Shown one piece after another: positions 7,869-14,395 of a stretch of 14,395 bases of DNA; the first letter of the stretch is position 1; every line of letters starts with the position of its first letter. The notes beneath the pieces are model-generated. The model was given only the letters and a program-made list of their open reading frames with translations. It searched no databases and was not told the DNA's origin. The position numbers and the translations under genes were made by a program. Origin of the DNA: MED660 sp002691025 (GTDB lineage: Bacteria > Myxococcota_A > UBA9160 > UBA4427); NCBI GenBank assembly GCA_002170485.2, contig NHDZ02000035.1, positions 1-14,395 on the forward strand, written 5' to 3'.

Positions 7869-9284
7869 CTATACGCGCCGTACCTGGATCATGTCGGTTC
7901 CCCCGGTCATCTGGGAGCGACCGGCCGTGGCCACGATGACGTCTCCCGATTGGAGCTGTCCTTGACTCCAGGCTTTCTTGACGACAAAGTCGATGCGGTC
8001 GTCATCGTCCCCTTCGTTCTTGTAGAGGATCGGCATGACGCCCCAGTTCAGCGCCAGGCGTCTTCGGACCACCTCCGATCCGGTGAGAGCGAGGATCGGG
8101 CTCCGGGGGCGGTATTTCGAAATGCTACGGGCCGTAAAGCCCGTATCCGTCAGGGCGATGATGGCGGCGGCATCGAGATGGTTGGCCATGCTACTGGCTG
8201 CCTCGGCCACCGCTTCCACGACGACATCGGACGTGCTTGGCAGGATGTGCTGCAGCGTTCCGAATTCTTGCAGGGCCTTTTCGGCTTCCAGAGCGATTTC
8301 ACCCATGATCTGCACCGCCTCGGCGGGGTACAGGCCCGCCGCAGTTTCTCCGGAAAGCATGATGGCCGAACTTCCGTCGAGGATGGCATTGGCGACATCG
8401 CTGGCCTCGGCTCGTGTGGGGCGTGGATTGCGCTCCATGGAGTCGAGCATCTGCGTGGCGGTGATGACCGGTTTGCCGCTGCTCACCGTCGTGCGAATGA
8501 TCTTCTTCTGCATGGCCGGAACCTGGGCCAGTGGCAGTTCCACGCCCAGGTCGCCCCGCGCCACCATGGCTCCGTTTGCTTCTTGGACGATCTCTTCGAG
8601 GTTCTCGACCCCGACCCGGTTTTCGATTTTGGCGATGATGGGGATTTCGGCGCTCTGGTCGGCCAGGAATCGGCGGATGTCTTTGACATCCTTGGCCGTC
8701 TGGACGAAAGAGGCGGCGAGATAGTCAGCTCCACATTGGGCCGCAAAGGTCAGGTCCGAAAGGGTGTTCGAATCCATGGCCTCCGGGTGGAGTTCGGTGT
8801 CCGGAAGGTTGACCCCTTTCCGGTCGCGAAGGGTGCCTCCGCATTCAATACGGCAGACCACTTGCTCGCCTTCGATGCGAGAGACCAGGAGCTCAATCTT
8901 GCCATCGTCGAGCAGGATGCGTTGGTCGGGTTGAACGGCCTTGGCGAGGCCCTCGAAGGTGCAATGGGCCCCCTCTGTGTTTCCGACCCCGGCCTCGGTG
9001 TGGAGGGTGAATGTGTTCCCCCGAGTCAGGACGGCTGCCCCGCCTTCCAGTGTGCCCAGGCGGATCTCGCTTCCCCGGGTATCGACCAGGGTGGCCAGGT
9101 TGGCTCCGAGCCGGGAGACGGTCTCCCGCACCGTGTCGATCAGTTTTCGATGCGAGTCCTTGTCGCCGTGGGAGAGGTTGAAGCGAGCGACATCCAGGCC
9201 GTGACCCACCAGCTTTTCGAGGATCTCCGGATCCTGGGAAGCGGGCCCGATGGTGGCAATGATTTTCGTCTTACGGATCTGCAT
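7869..9284 (-). CDS. pyk: Pyruvate kinase
   Basis: Last step of glycolysis, phosphoenolpyruvate + ADP to pyruvate + ATP; cytoplasmic. At 471 residues it is the usual bacterial length. The N-terminus KTKIIATIGPAS and ARFNLSHG (Arg34, Asn36, Ser38) are diagnostic. The B domain covers about 71-168. IIAKIENRVG holds the catalytic Lys219 and metal ligand Glu221; VARGDLGVEL gives Asp245; ITATQMLDSM and NPRPTRAEASDVANA follow. The C-terminal domain ends in GGTDMIQVRRV. The loop usually read as DTKGPEIR is DTRGSEIR here (Arg70, Ser72). Glu73 corresponds to the Glu that goes with potassium-dependent enzymes, so K+ dependence is inferred. The gene follows leuD by 61 nt on the same strand and may be part of the leu operon. 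The ATG at 9284 has no obvious ribosome-binding site. Confidence 0.97.
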   Translation of the reverse strand: MQIRKTKIIATIGPASQDPEILEKLVGHGLDVARFNLSHGDKDSHRKLIDTVRETVSRLGANLATLVDTRGSEIRLGTLEGGAAVLTRGNTFTLHTEAGVGNTEGAHCTFEGLAKAVQPDQRILLDDGKIELLVSRIEGEQVVCRIECGGTLRDRKGVNLPDTELHPEAMDSNTLSDLTFAAQCGADYLAASFVQTAKDVKDIRRFLADQSAEIPIIAKIENRVGVENLEEIVQEANGAMVARGDLGVELPLAQVPAMQKKIIRTTVSSGKPVITATQMLDSMERNPRPTRAEASDVANAILDGSSAIMLSGETAAGLYPAEAVQIMGEIALEAEKALQEFGTLQHILPSTSDVVVEAVAEAASSMANHLDAAAIIALTDTGFTARSISKYRPRSPILALTGSEVVRRRLALNWGVMPILYKNEGDDDDRIDFVVKKAWSQGQLQSGDVIVATAGRSQMTGGTDMIQVRRV

Positions 9285-9345
9285 GGCGGCATTGTCGCAC
9301 GGATGACGGCCCGGGGCAGCGCCCTTTCGGGAGATCTTCTGGGCC

Positions 9346-9936
9346 TCAGTAGCCGTTCACGTAGGGGATCTGGGCTGCGGTCTCTTCGATGGCTCCGCCA
9401 GCCTCAAGAAGAACCGAGGTCGAGTTCCAGCGCCCGTGTATCAGTTGTTCCTTGGTGCCGGGTGGGATGTCGCCTTGCATGGTTCCGGCCCGGGACTGGA
9501 CGGTTGACTCTGCGACATCGATGCGGATTTCCTGCTCGGGGTCGAGTTCGATGCTTTCGCGGAGTTTCTCGATGTCTTCGCTCGGGAGCGTCACGCAGAC
9601 AAGGCCCAGGCTGGTGCAGTTGCCCGCGAAGATTTCAGCGAAGGATTCTCCGATGAAGCCCTGAAAGCCGAAGCGCATCAGGGACTGGGGAGCATGTTCG
9701 CGCGACGATCCGCAGCCGAAATTCTTTCCGACCACCAGGATCTCTGCGCCCGTGTATTTCTCGTCATCCAGGGGGTGGTTGCCCTTGGCTGACTTCCGGT
9801 CGTCTTCGAAGCAGTGGAGACCCATGTCATCAAAAGTGATGACCTTCATGAAGCGGGCGGGGATGATGCGGTCGGTGTCGATATCATCGCCTCGCATCAC
9901 GCAGCCTCGGCCCGTCGTCTCAGTGATTTCATCCAT
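9346..9936 (-). CDS. leuD: 3-isopropylmalate dehydratase small subunit
   Basis: Swivel-domain subunit of isopropylmalate isomerase, converting 2-isopropylmalate to 3-isopropylmalate with LeuC in leucine synthesis; cytoplasmic. From the chosen ATG at 9936 it has 196 residues, normal for LeuD. Diagnostic stretches are GDDIDTDRIIPARFMK near the N-terminus, VVGKNFGCGSSREHAPQSL, and FAEIFAGNCTSLGL. The start is supported by GAGGGGAAG 7 nt upstream; the ATG lies 1 nt after the leuC stop (TGAGATG), so the two genes should be translationally coupled. The frame stays open for 12 more codons to 9972, inside leuC, but that longer form lacks a ribosome-binding site argument. Confidence 0.96.
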   Translation of the reverse strand: MDEITETTGRGCVMRGDDIDTDRIIPARFMKVITFDDMGLHCFEDDRKSAKGNHPLDDEKYTGAEILVVGKNFGCGSSREHAPQSLMRFGFQGFIGESFAEIFAGNCTSLGLVCVTLPSEDIEKLRESIELDPEQEIRIDVAESTVQSRAGTMQGDIPPGTKEQLIHGRWNSTSVLLEAGGAIEETAAQIPYVNGY

Positions 9937-9937
9937 C

Positions 9938-11362
9938 TCAGTGCTTCCCCTCGTTCTTGATGGTGCGGACATCGACCACCTGCCCGGCGAGGGCGGCGGC
10001 GGCCACCATGGCCGGCGACATCAACAGGGTCCGACCTGAGGGTGAACCCTGACGCCCTTTGAAGTTCCGATTGCTTGAGGAGGCGCAGAGTTCTCTGCCT
10101 ATCAATTTATCGGGGTTCATGGCGAGGCACATGGAACATCCAGCTTGTCGCCACTGGAAGCCGGCCTTCTCGAATACGAGGTGGAGTCCCTCGGCTTCCG
10201 CTTCTCGCGCCACTTCCTGCGAGCCGGGTACGACGAGCGCGCGTACGCCTTCCTTGACATGGCCGGTTTCCGCAATGCGGGCGGCTTCGCGCAGATCCGA
10301 GATTCGGCCATTGGTGCAGGATCCGATGAAAGCGACGTCCACCGGGGTTCCCTGGATGGGCTGACCGGGAGTGAGGTCCATGTAGGCGATGGCCTCTTCG
10401 ATTCCGGCTCGTTCGTCGTCGTTGGCTTCGCCGGGGGTCGGGACGCTTTCGAGCACGCCGATGTTGTGGCCCGGATGGATCCCCCAGGTGACGGACGGTT
10501 CGATCTGGGCTGCGTCCAGTGTCACCACATCGTCGTATTGGGCATCCGGATCACTGGCCACGGCTCTCCAGTCCGCGGCGGCTCTTTCGAAGGCTTCGCC
10601 CTGCGGCGCGAAGGGGCGTCCGCGCAGGTACTCCACGGTCTTTTCGTCCGGGTTCACGTAGCCACAGCGGGCCCCGCCCTCAATGGACATATTGCAAAGC
10701 GTCATGCGCGCTTCCATGTCCATGGCCTCGATGGCCTCGCCTCCGTATTCGTACGCGTAGCCCACACCACCGTTGACACCGAGTTTGCGAATGATGGCCA
10801 GGATCACATCCTTGGCATACACGCCGGGGGGGAGTTGGCCGGTGACTTCGATTCGCCTGACCTTGAGTCGGGCCAGGGCCAGACATTGGCTGGCCAGGAT
10901 GTCACGCACCTGGCTGGTTCCGATTCCGAAGGCGATGGCGCCAAAGGCGCCGTGGGTGGAGGTGTGGCTGTCGCCGCAGGCGATGGTGGAGCCCGGAAGA
11001 GTGAGTCCGAGTTCGGGGCCGATGACGTGGATCACTCCCTGCTGGCCGCCTTCGGGACCGAAGAATCGGACCCCGGATTCAGCGCAGTTGCGCTCCAATT
11101 CGGAGAGCATGGATTCGGCCAAGGGGTCCGAGAGAGGCCGGTTCTGGTCTTCCGTGGGAATGATGTGATCGACGGTGGCGAACGTCCGGTTCGGAAAGCG
11201 GACGGGCAGTCCGAGCTCTCGCAGCATGGCGAAAGCCTGGGGGCTGGTGACTTCGTGAATCAGGTGAGTGCCGACCAGCAGTTGCGTCTGGCCCCCGGGC
11301 AGTTCCCGGACTTTATGGGCGTCCCACACCTTGCTGAATAGATTCTGGCCCTGCTGGCTCAT
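9938..11362 (-). CDS. leuC: 3-isopropylmalate dehydratase large subunit
   Basis: Iron-sulfur catalytic subunit of isopropylmalate isomerase; partner of the LeuD subunit encoded next to it. It has 474 residues, typical of the long bacterial LeuC form. Three cysteines that bind the 4Fe-4S cluster are visible: Cys349 in FIGSCTNGR, and Cys409 and Cys412 in AGCSMCLAMN. Other family blocks are DHIIPTEDQNRPL, IACGDSHTSTHGAFGAIAFG and NMSIEGGARCGYVNPDE. The ATG at 11362 is the only convincing start (N-terminus QNLFSKVWDAHKV). A GAGG about 13 nt upstream is a poor ribosome-binding site. The gene is first in a probable leuC-leuD-pyk transcription unit; leuA and leuB are not in the window. Confidence 0.97.
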   Translation of the reverse strand: MSQQGQNLFSKVWDAHKVRELPGGQTQLLVGTHLIHEVTSPQAFAMLRELGLPVRFPNRTFATVDHIIPTEDQNRPLSDPLAESMLSELERNCAESGVRFFGPEGGQQGVIHVIGPELGLTLPGSTIACGDSHTSTHGAFGAIAFGIGTSQVRDILASQCLALARLKVRRIEVTGQLPPGVYAKDVILAIIRKLGVNGGVGYAYEYGGEAIEAMDMEARMTLCNMSIEGGARCGYVNPDEKTVEYLRGRPFAPQGEAFERAAADWRAVASDPDAQYDDVVTLDAAQIEPSVTWGIHPGHNIGVLESVPTPGEANDDERAGIEEAIAYMDLTPGQPIQGTPVDVAFIGSCTNGRISDLREAARIAETGHVKEGVRALVVPGSQEVAREAEAEGLHLVFEKAGFQWRQAGCSMCLAMNPDKLIGRELCASSSNRNFKGRQGSPSGRTLLMSPAMVAAAALAGQVVDVRTIKNEGKH

Positions 11363-11472
11363 GGTAAGAAGCTGCCTCGTATCGATTTAGAGTTGGTGGC
11401 TTGGTCCCCAAAACGGGATTCTACGTGATAGCACGCCCCCCGGCGGCCGTCTGCACGCCCGGCGGGGAACCC

Positions 11473-11494
11473 GTCTGTGAAGCGTCTCACGGAC
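11473..11494. other. Hairpin in the divergent leuC / tRNA-Pro spacer
   Basis: GTCTGTGA (11473-11480) and TCACGGAC (11487-11494) pair over 8 bp with one G-T wobble and a 6-nt loop. It lies in the 174-bp spacer (11363-11536) that must hold both the leuC and the tRNA promoters. The same spacer has a very GC-rich block at about 11434-11467 containing two CCCGGCGG-like copies. No clear -35/-10 pair, T-box or leader peptide rich in Leu codons was found. It could be an operator or a leader hairpin of leuC. Confidence 0.3.
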
Positions 11495-11536
11495 CTGTCC
11501 CGCTTCTTCTCTCCTTCTGTTACGGTCACAGGAGTC

Positions 11537-11611
11537 CGGGGTGTAGCTCAGTGGTAGAGCCTGAACTTTGGGGGTTCAGCGTCGTGGGTTCAATCCCCAC
11601 CACCCCGACCA
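11537..11611 (+). tRNA. tRNA-Pro (anticodon UGG)
   Basis: A full cloverleaf can be folded. The acceptor stem is CGGGGTG (11537-11543) with CACCCCG (11601-11607), all 7 pairs. The D arm is GCTC/GAGC, the anticodon stem TGAAC/GTTCA with loop TTTGGGG, and the T arm GTGGG-TTCAATC-CCCAC. The anticodon TGG is at 11569-11571. The discriminator A and the 3' CCA are encoded. It is transcribed away from leuC and converges with the selenoprotein gene. Confidence 0.97.
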
Positions 11612-11651
11612 CTCTTCACCGTTTTCTCGGAGACTCAATGCAGCGCGGCTC

Positions 11652-11680
11652 ACCGCCGCCGCCCCCGGTCTAGCGGCGGT
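11652..11680 (+). terminator. Possible terminator of tRNA-Pro, overlapping the 3' end of the opposing gene
   Basis: ACCGCCGC (11652-11659) and GCGGCGGT (11673-11680) form a perfect 8-bp stem with a 13-nt loop, followed on the + strand by TTCTTCT. It is 41 nt past the tRNA and spans the stop codon of the convergent redoxin gene. The tail is only moderately T-rich, and the arm encodes Arg codons of that gene, so it may be coincidental. Confidence 0.35.
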
Positions 11681-12896
11681 TCTTCTGCTGGGCTCGTTTC
11701 CGGGAAGCGAGGCTCAGCTTCAGGGTCTTGAAGAGGTACTTGAAGAAGCCGGGCGGATACGCGCGCGCTTTGCGAAAGAGCAGACGTCGCATGGCGGGCA
11801 TGCTGTTGTAGTTGCCTTCCCGCTGCCCGTGACCCATATGCAGACTCAGGGCCGGCACGTCGATGACATCGAGCGGCAAGGAGAAGGAGAGGGTTTCAGT
11901 TCTGGGCAGAAGGCAGGCCTCGTCGGTGCAGGCCTGGTAGCGGATCTTGACCTCGATGGGCGCTTCATTCATGTCCAGGGGGCGGGTTTCGCTGGCCAAC
12001 TCTCCCGTGGCATAGAAGGGCACGATGAGATCGACGGTGCCGCTCCACACTTCCAGGTCGGCCCCGGCGACGTGTAGCTTTCGGGTGGGCGGCTGGATCG
12101 CGTCCATGACTGTGAACCCCGGCGGTCCATCCACCGTGATCTGTGTGGCGACCATGCCCTCCGGTACCGGTTCACCGTAGATGTGGAGGCCTTCGGCGAG
12201 TTCGAAGCGGACGATGAGGTGACGGATCACGCCCTGCCGAATGCTTCCCTTGCCGCCGCGAATGGCGGCTGTGATCTTGACCTCGGTGTCTCCGGCTTCC
12301 ACCTGGGCTGTGCCTTCGTCAAGGGTGACTCGACCCAGAGCGGCATCGATCAGGATTTCGGGGCTGTCCCGCTTCTTGTAGGTGTCGTGGAAGAATTTGG
12401 CTGTGATCTGCCCGTTCTCGTCCGTGACGAAGACGCCGGGGAAGGGGATCCCATAGAGCATGGCGTCGTCGCGAGACACTTCGGTGTTCAAGATGCCGTA
12501 GGTGCGGATGACCTCGGAGTCGATATCCGAGAGAAGCGGGTAGGGGATCTCCTGCTTTTCCGCGAATTCCTTGAGGGTCGGTTGATCGTCGTAGGAGACC
12601 GCATACAGCTTGATGTTGTTTTCCTGGAACTTCGCATAGGCGTCGCGCAGCTCACCGAGCTGCGTCCAGCAAGGGGGTCACCAGACAGCAGAGCGAAAGA
12701 AGACCACGATGGCTCTGGCCTGCCCCCGGTCTTCATGAAGGCGGATCGGCTGCCCGTTTGCATCGGGCAATTCGAAATCAGGAAGGCGCTCGCCCACCGC
12801 GAGCCCCGGGACATGACCTTCGGGAATTCCCGCACGAGCGGGATGGCCAAGAGGGGCCGGTGCGTCGAAGCCGAGGGCATCTCTTTCTACAGTCAT
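11670..12896 (-). CDS. Selenocysteine-containing redoxin (UxxC) fused to a DsbD-alpha-like domain
   Basis: A 408-residue protein if the in-frame TGA at 12678-12680 is read as selenocysteine (Sec73). ATG 12896 has AGGAGA 6-7 nt upstream. Residues 30-190 form an AhpC/TSA-type thioredoxin fold: GERLPDFELPDANGQPIRL, then IVVFFRSAVW, then Sec-Pro-Pro-Cys76, YAVSYDD, LLSDIDSEVIRTYGI and IPFPGVFVTDENGQI. The UGA replaces the first Cys of the WCPPC motif and the frame stays intact on both sides. Residues about 195-350 resemble the DsbD N-terminal (alpha, 'DsbC corrector') domain, with YQACTDEACLLP holding Cys323 and Cys328. The C-terminus is strongly basic. No signal peptide is visible, although DsbD-alpha domains are normally periplasmic. 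Probable role: thiol peroxidase or disulfide reductase, with the second Cys pair as electron partner (inference). It lies 104 nt after the MBL hydrolase gene on the same strand. A true nonsense mutation is the alternative. Confidence 0.85.
12646..12664 (-). promoter_or_regulatory. Bacterial SECIS-like hairpin
   Basis: On the minus strand CGCAGCTC (12664-12657) and GAGCTGCG (12653-12646) form a perfect 8-bp stem with apical loop GGU (12656-12654). There are 13 nt between the UGA and the stem, and 21 nt between the UGA and the loop. Known bacterial SECIS elements lie inside the coding region just after the UGA, with the loop about 16-37 nt away and a conserved G (often GU) at the start of the loop, as in E. 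coli fdhF. This hairpin fits those rules and would be bound by SelB. Confidence 0.75.
12678..12680 (-). other. Recoded UGA (selenocysteine) codon
   Basis: TGA on the minus strand is codon 73 of the redoxin frame, between Trp72 and Pro74-Pro75-Cys76. Selenoproteins typically carry Sec at the attacking position of a CxxC-type motif, which is where this codon falls. Confidence 0.82.
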
Positions 12897-13000
12897 GGCG
12901 GGTCTCCTGTGTATGCAGACGGAAGGGCGAGGTCAGGATGGATCAGGTCGGTGCCTGCGCTCCAACTCCGAAGCCTGCGAGCCTGGGTGGGGCGGCGACC

Positions 13001-14260
13001 TCAAGTCAGGTGTTTCTTCTCCATTTCCTCGATTTGATGCCGGAGCCAGTTCTCGAGCCAGAAGTTCCCCGCTTCCTCGAGGAGAGCCCGGTGCACGTCG
13101 ATGGACACGCTGAGGGCGGTGGGTTCGTTGGGGGCCTCGGAGAAGACGATGTCGAGCAGGTGCAGGGCTTCGAGGGGGTCTCCGTTCTCGAATCTGGCGC
13201 GTGCTCGCTCGGCCAGGGCCTTGGGGCCACCGGCCAGATCGATGAGGTCGGCGTGGATGGAACTGGAGGGAACCCCGTAGAGTTCTGTGGTGGATTCATG
13301 GTGGAACCAACCGCCGTAGGATTCCCAGATGGCACGGACGCTCCAGGGTACGCAGCCATAGCCTTGCCCGACTTCCATTTCGGGTGGAATCTTGATTTCG
13401 CGCATCAAGGTGTGGACGTCCTGCCCCGCATTCATCCCGGCCACGGTCTCATCGTGGACGTGGTGGATGGCATCCCGGTACGCGATCAGTTCTTCCTGGA
13501 TCACGGCTGCTCCCACCACGGGGGCGTGATGGCCGTAGAGGATCATTTCGGGTTCGAGTTGTCGGACCGTTTCGGCCGCGGCGGCACAGGTGAGGGCATC
13601 CCGGTAGCGGTCGCCCCGGATGGTGATGAGGTTGGGAAAGTGGCCAAAGGGGCAGCCAAAGAGATTTCCCGTCAGACAGATCTTGTGGTCGGGCAGCCAC
13701 ACGATCATGGAGTCGTTGGTTTCGGCACCGGGTACGGCCAGGAGTTGGAGTCGGACGCCGCCATATTCGAGTTCGTAGTTTTCATCGAAGGTGATATCCG
13801 GGACCGGGAAGTCCTGATTGGCGACCCCTTCCGGGCTGTTTTCCGAGGCCCACTGGAAGTAATCGATGTTCCTTTGCCGGAAGGCGAAACTTGAGCGTTC
13901 GACCCGAAAGGGCAGGAGTCTTCGTTCGTAGGTTTGATGTTCCTGATTGCCTGAGGTCGCGATCAGCTCGAGTTCGGGATTCTTCGAGCGGAAGTAGCCG
14001 ACACCGCCTACGTGATCCGGGTGGCCCTGGGTAACGATGAGGTAGCGGACCGGTTTGTCCGAGAAGGGCGCGTAGCTCTGGGCATGGATGGCGGCCTCCA
14101 TGCCCAGGCCGGCATTGATCTGGATGTTGTCTTTCTTCGTCTCGATCAGGTAGCTGTTCGAGTAACCCTCCGACATCACGATGAAGTCGTTGATGCGTTC
14201 CGCCTCGATGCGGGCCGGACTCGGGCCAACGGGGCGATTCTTGTAGATGGGGTTTCGCAT
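13001..14260 (-). CDS. MBL-fold metallo-hydrolase, alkyl-sulfatase-like with dimerisation domain
   Basis: 419 residues. The metallo-beta-lactamase domain (about 20-255) shows IVTQGHPDHVGGVGYF (Thr77-His83), VPGAETNDSM with Glu180, LTGNLFG, FPNLITIRGDRYRDAL and LYGHHAPVVG. The PNLxTxRG block, and VRAIWESYGGWF further on, are typical of type III alkyl sulfatases (SdsA1/BDS1-like) and their dimerisation domain, here about 256-370; the C-terminal tail is helical. The first His of the HxHxDH metal motif is Gln78 here (QGHPDH), so metal site 1 may be altered and sulfatase activity is uncertain. It could act on another ester or lipid. No signal peptide is seen. ATG 14260 has AGGAGGAA about 10 nt upstream. 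The selenoprotein gene follows after 104 nt on the same strand and may be co-transcribed. Confidence 0.85.
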   Translation of the reverse strand: MRNPIYKNRPVGPSPARIEAERINDFIVMSEGYSNSYLIETKKDNIQINAGLGMEAAIHAQSYAPFSDKPVRYLIVTQGHPDHVGGVGYFRSKNPELELIATSGNQEHQTYERRLLPFRVERSSFAFRQRNIDYFQWASENSPEGVANQDFPVPDITFDENYELEYGGVRLQLLAVPGAETNDSMIVWLPDHKICLTGNLFGCPFGHFPNLITIRGDRYRDALTCAAAAETVRQLEPEMILYGHHAPVVGAAVIQEELIAYRDAIHHVHDETVAGMNAGQDVHTLMREIKIPPEMEVGQGYGCVPWSVRAIWESYGGWFHHESTTELYGVPSSSIHADLIDLAGGPKALAERARARFENGDPLEALHLLDIVFSEAPNEPTALSVSIDVHRALLEEAGNFWLENWLRHQIEEMEKKHLT

Positions 14261-14292
14261 GGCCGCTGGATTCCTCCTGTTTCAAGGGGGAC

Positions 14293-14298
14293 AGTATA
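14293..14298 (-). promoter_or_regulatory. Possible -10 box of the MBL hydrolase gene
   Basis: TATACT reads on the minus strand 33 nt upstream of the ATG, with the strong AGGAGG site between them. The hexamer 17 nt further upstream (CTCCGG) does not look like a -35 box, so this is weak. Confidence 0.3.
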
Positions 14299-14336
14299 GA
14301 CAAGAGCGCGGCGTGCCGGAGGTCGGGTCCGGGAGC

Positions 14337-14348
14337 GGCCTGCAGGCC
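14337..14348. other. 12-bp perfect palindrome upstream of the MBL gene
   Basis: GGCCTGCAGGCC is self-complementary and lies about 40 bp upstream of the putative -10 box. A + strand TACACT (14375-14380) nearby may be the -10 box of a divergent gene outside the window. It could be an operator, but GC-rich palindromes of this size also arise by chance. Confidence 0.2.
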
Positions 14349-14395
14349 TGGGCGTGAAAAGGGTCGGGGTGGGATACACTGGAGTCGCGACCCGA

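Noticed and set aside
7713..9656. 647-codon open frame on the + strand opposite pyruvate kinase and leuD
   Set aside because: It is antisense to two unmistakable genes, its translation shows no domain, and long antisense frames are expected from GC-rich codon usage.
10145..11341. 398-codon + strand frame opposite leuC
   Set aside because: Shadow of leuC; no family resemblance and no ribosome-binding site.
11670..12491. Separate gene starting at TTG 12491
   Set aside because: There is no ribosome-binding site argument, it would begin in the middle of a thioredoxin fold, and it is in frame with the upstream half through a single TGA.
12678..12896. Pseudogene interpretation of the redoxin (nonsense mutation)
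   Set aside because: The stop falls exactly on the redox-active Cys, the rest of the frame is intact, and a SECIS-like hairpin follows. It is not fully excluded without the selABCD genes in view.
1..14395. CRISPR arrays, insertion sequences, phage genes or attachment sites
   Set aside because: No spaced direct repeats, transposase or integrase motifs were seen, and the tRNA-Pro 3' end has no second copy nearby.

Overview
The window looks like a chromosomal segment from a high-GC, Gram-negative-type bacterium. GTG and TTG starts are frequent, the genes are mostly housekeeping or metabolic, and there is one tRNA and no phage or transposon. The presence of a probable selenoprotein, an AtuA/DUF1446 protein and an alkyl-sulfatase-like metallo-hydrolase fits an uncultured Deltaproteobacteria-like lineage (Myxococcota or Binatota-like). 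That placement is inference with low confidence.

Left part (1-4130, + strand): the 3' part of a biotin-dependent acyl-CoA carboxylase alpha subunit (cut by the window edge), an AtuA-like DUF1446 protein and an overlapping TetR-type regulator. They look like one transcription unit for carboxylating and degrading a branched or isoprenoid acyl-CoA. A weak terminator-like hairpin follows. Next comes an APH-like phosphotransferase (+), which runs convergently into a NodB/DUF2334-like polysaccharide deacetylase (-).

Middle part (6175-11362, - strand, transcribed right to left): leuC and leuD (isopropylmalate isomerase, 1 nt apart), pyruvate kinase 61 nt further on, and after a 143-nt gap with a GC hairpin a PQQ-like beta-propeller lipoprotein. 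A tRNA-Pro(UGG) gene with encoded CCA lies divergently upstream of leuC.

Right part (11670-14260, - strand): an MBL-fold, alkyl-sulfatase-like hydrolase, then the most interesting gene. This is a 408-residue redoxin in which an in-frame UGA sits exactly at the first position of the active-site CxxC (Trp-UGA-Pro-Pro-Cys). The UGA is followed at the right distance by an 8-bp hairpin with a GGU apical loop, the form of a bacterial SECIS element. I read it as a selenocysteine-containing redoxin (Sec73) fused to a C-terminal DsbD-alpha-like domain that keeps its own cysteine pair. Conventional gene calling would split it into two unrelated fragments or call it a pseudogene.

No stretch longer than about 185 bases lacks a gene. 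The gaps hold only the hairpins, palindromes and weak promoter-like sites listed below.
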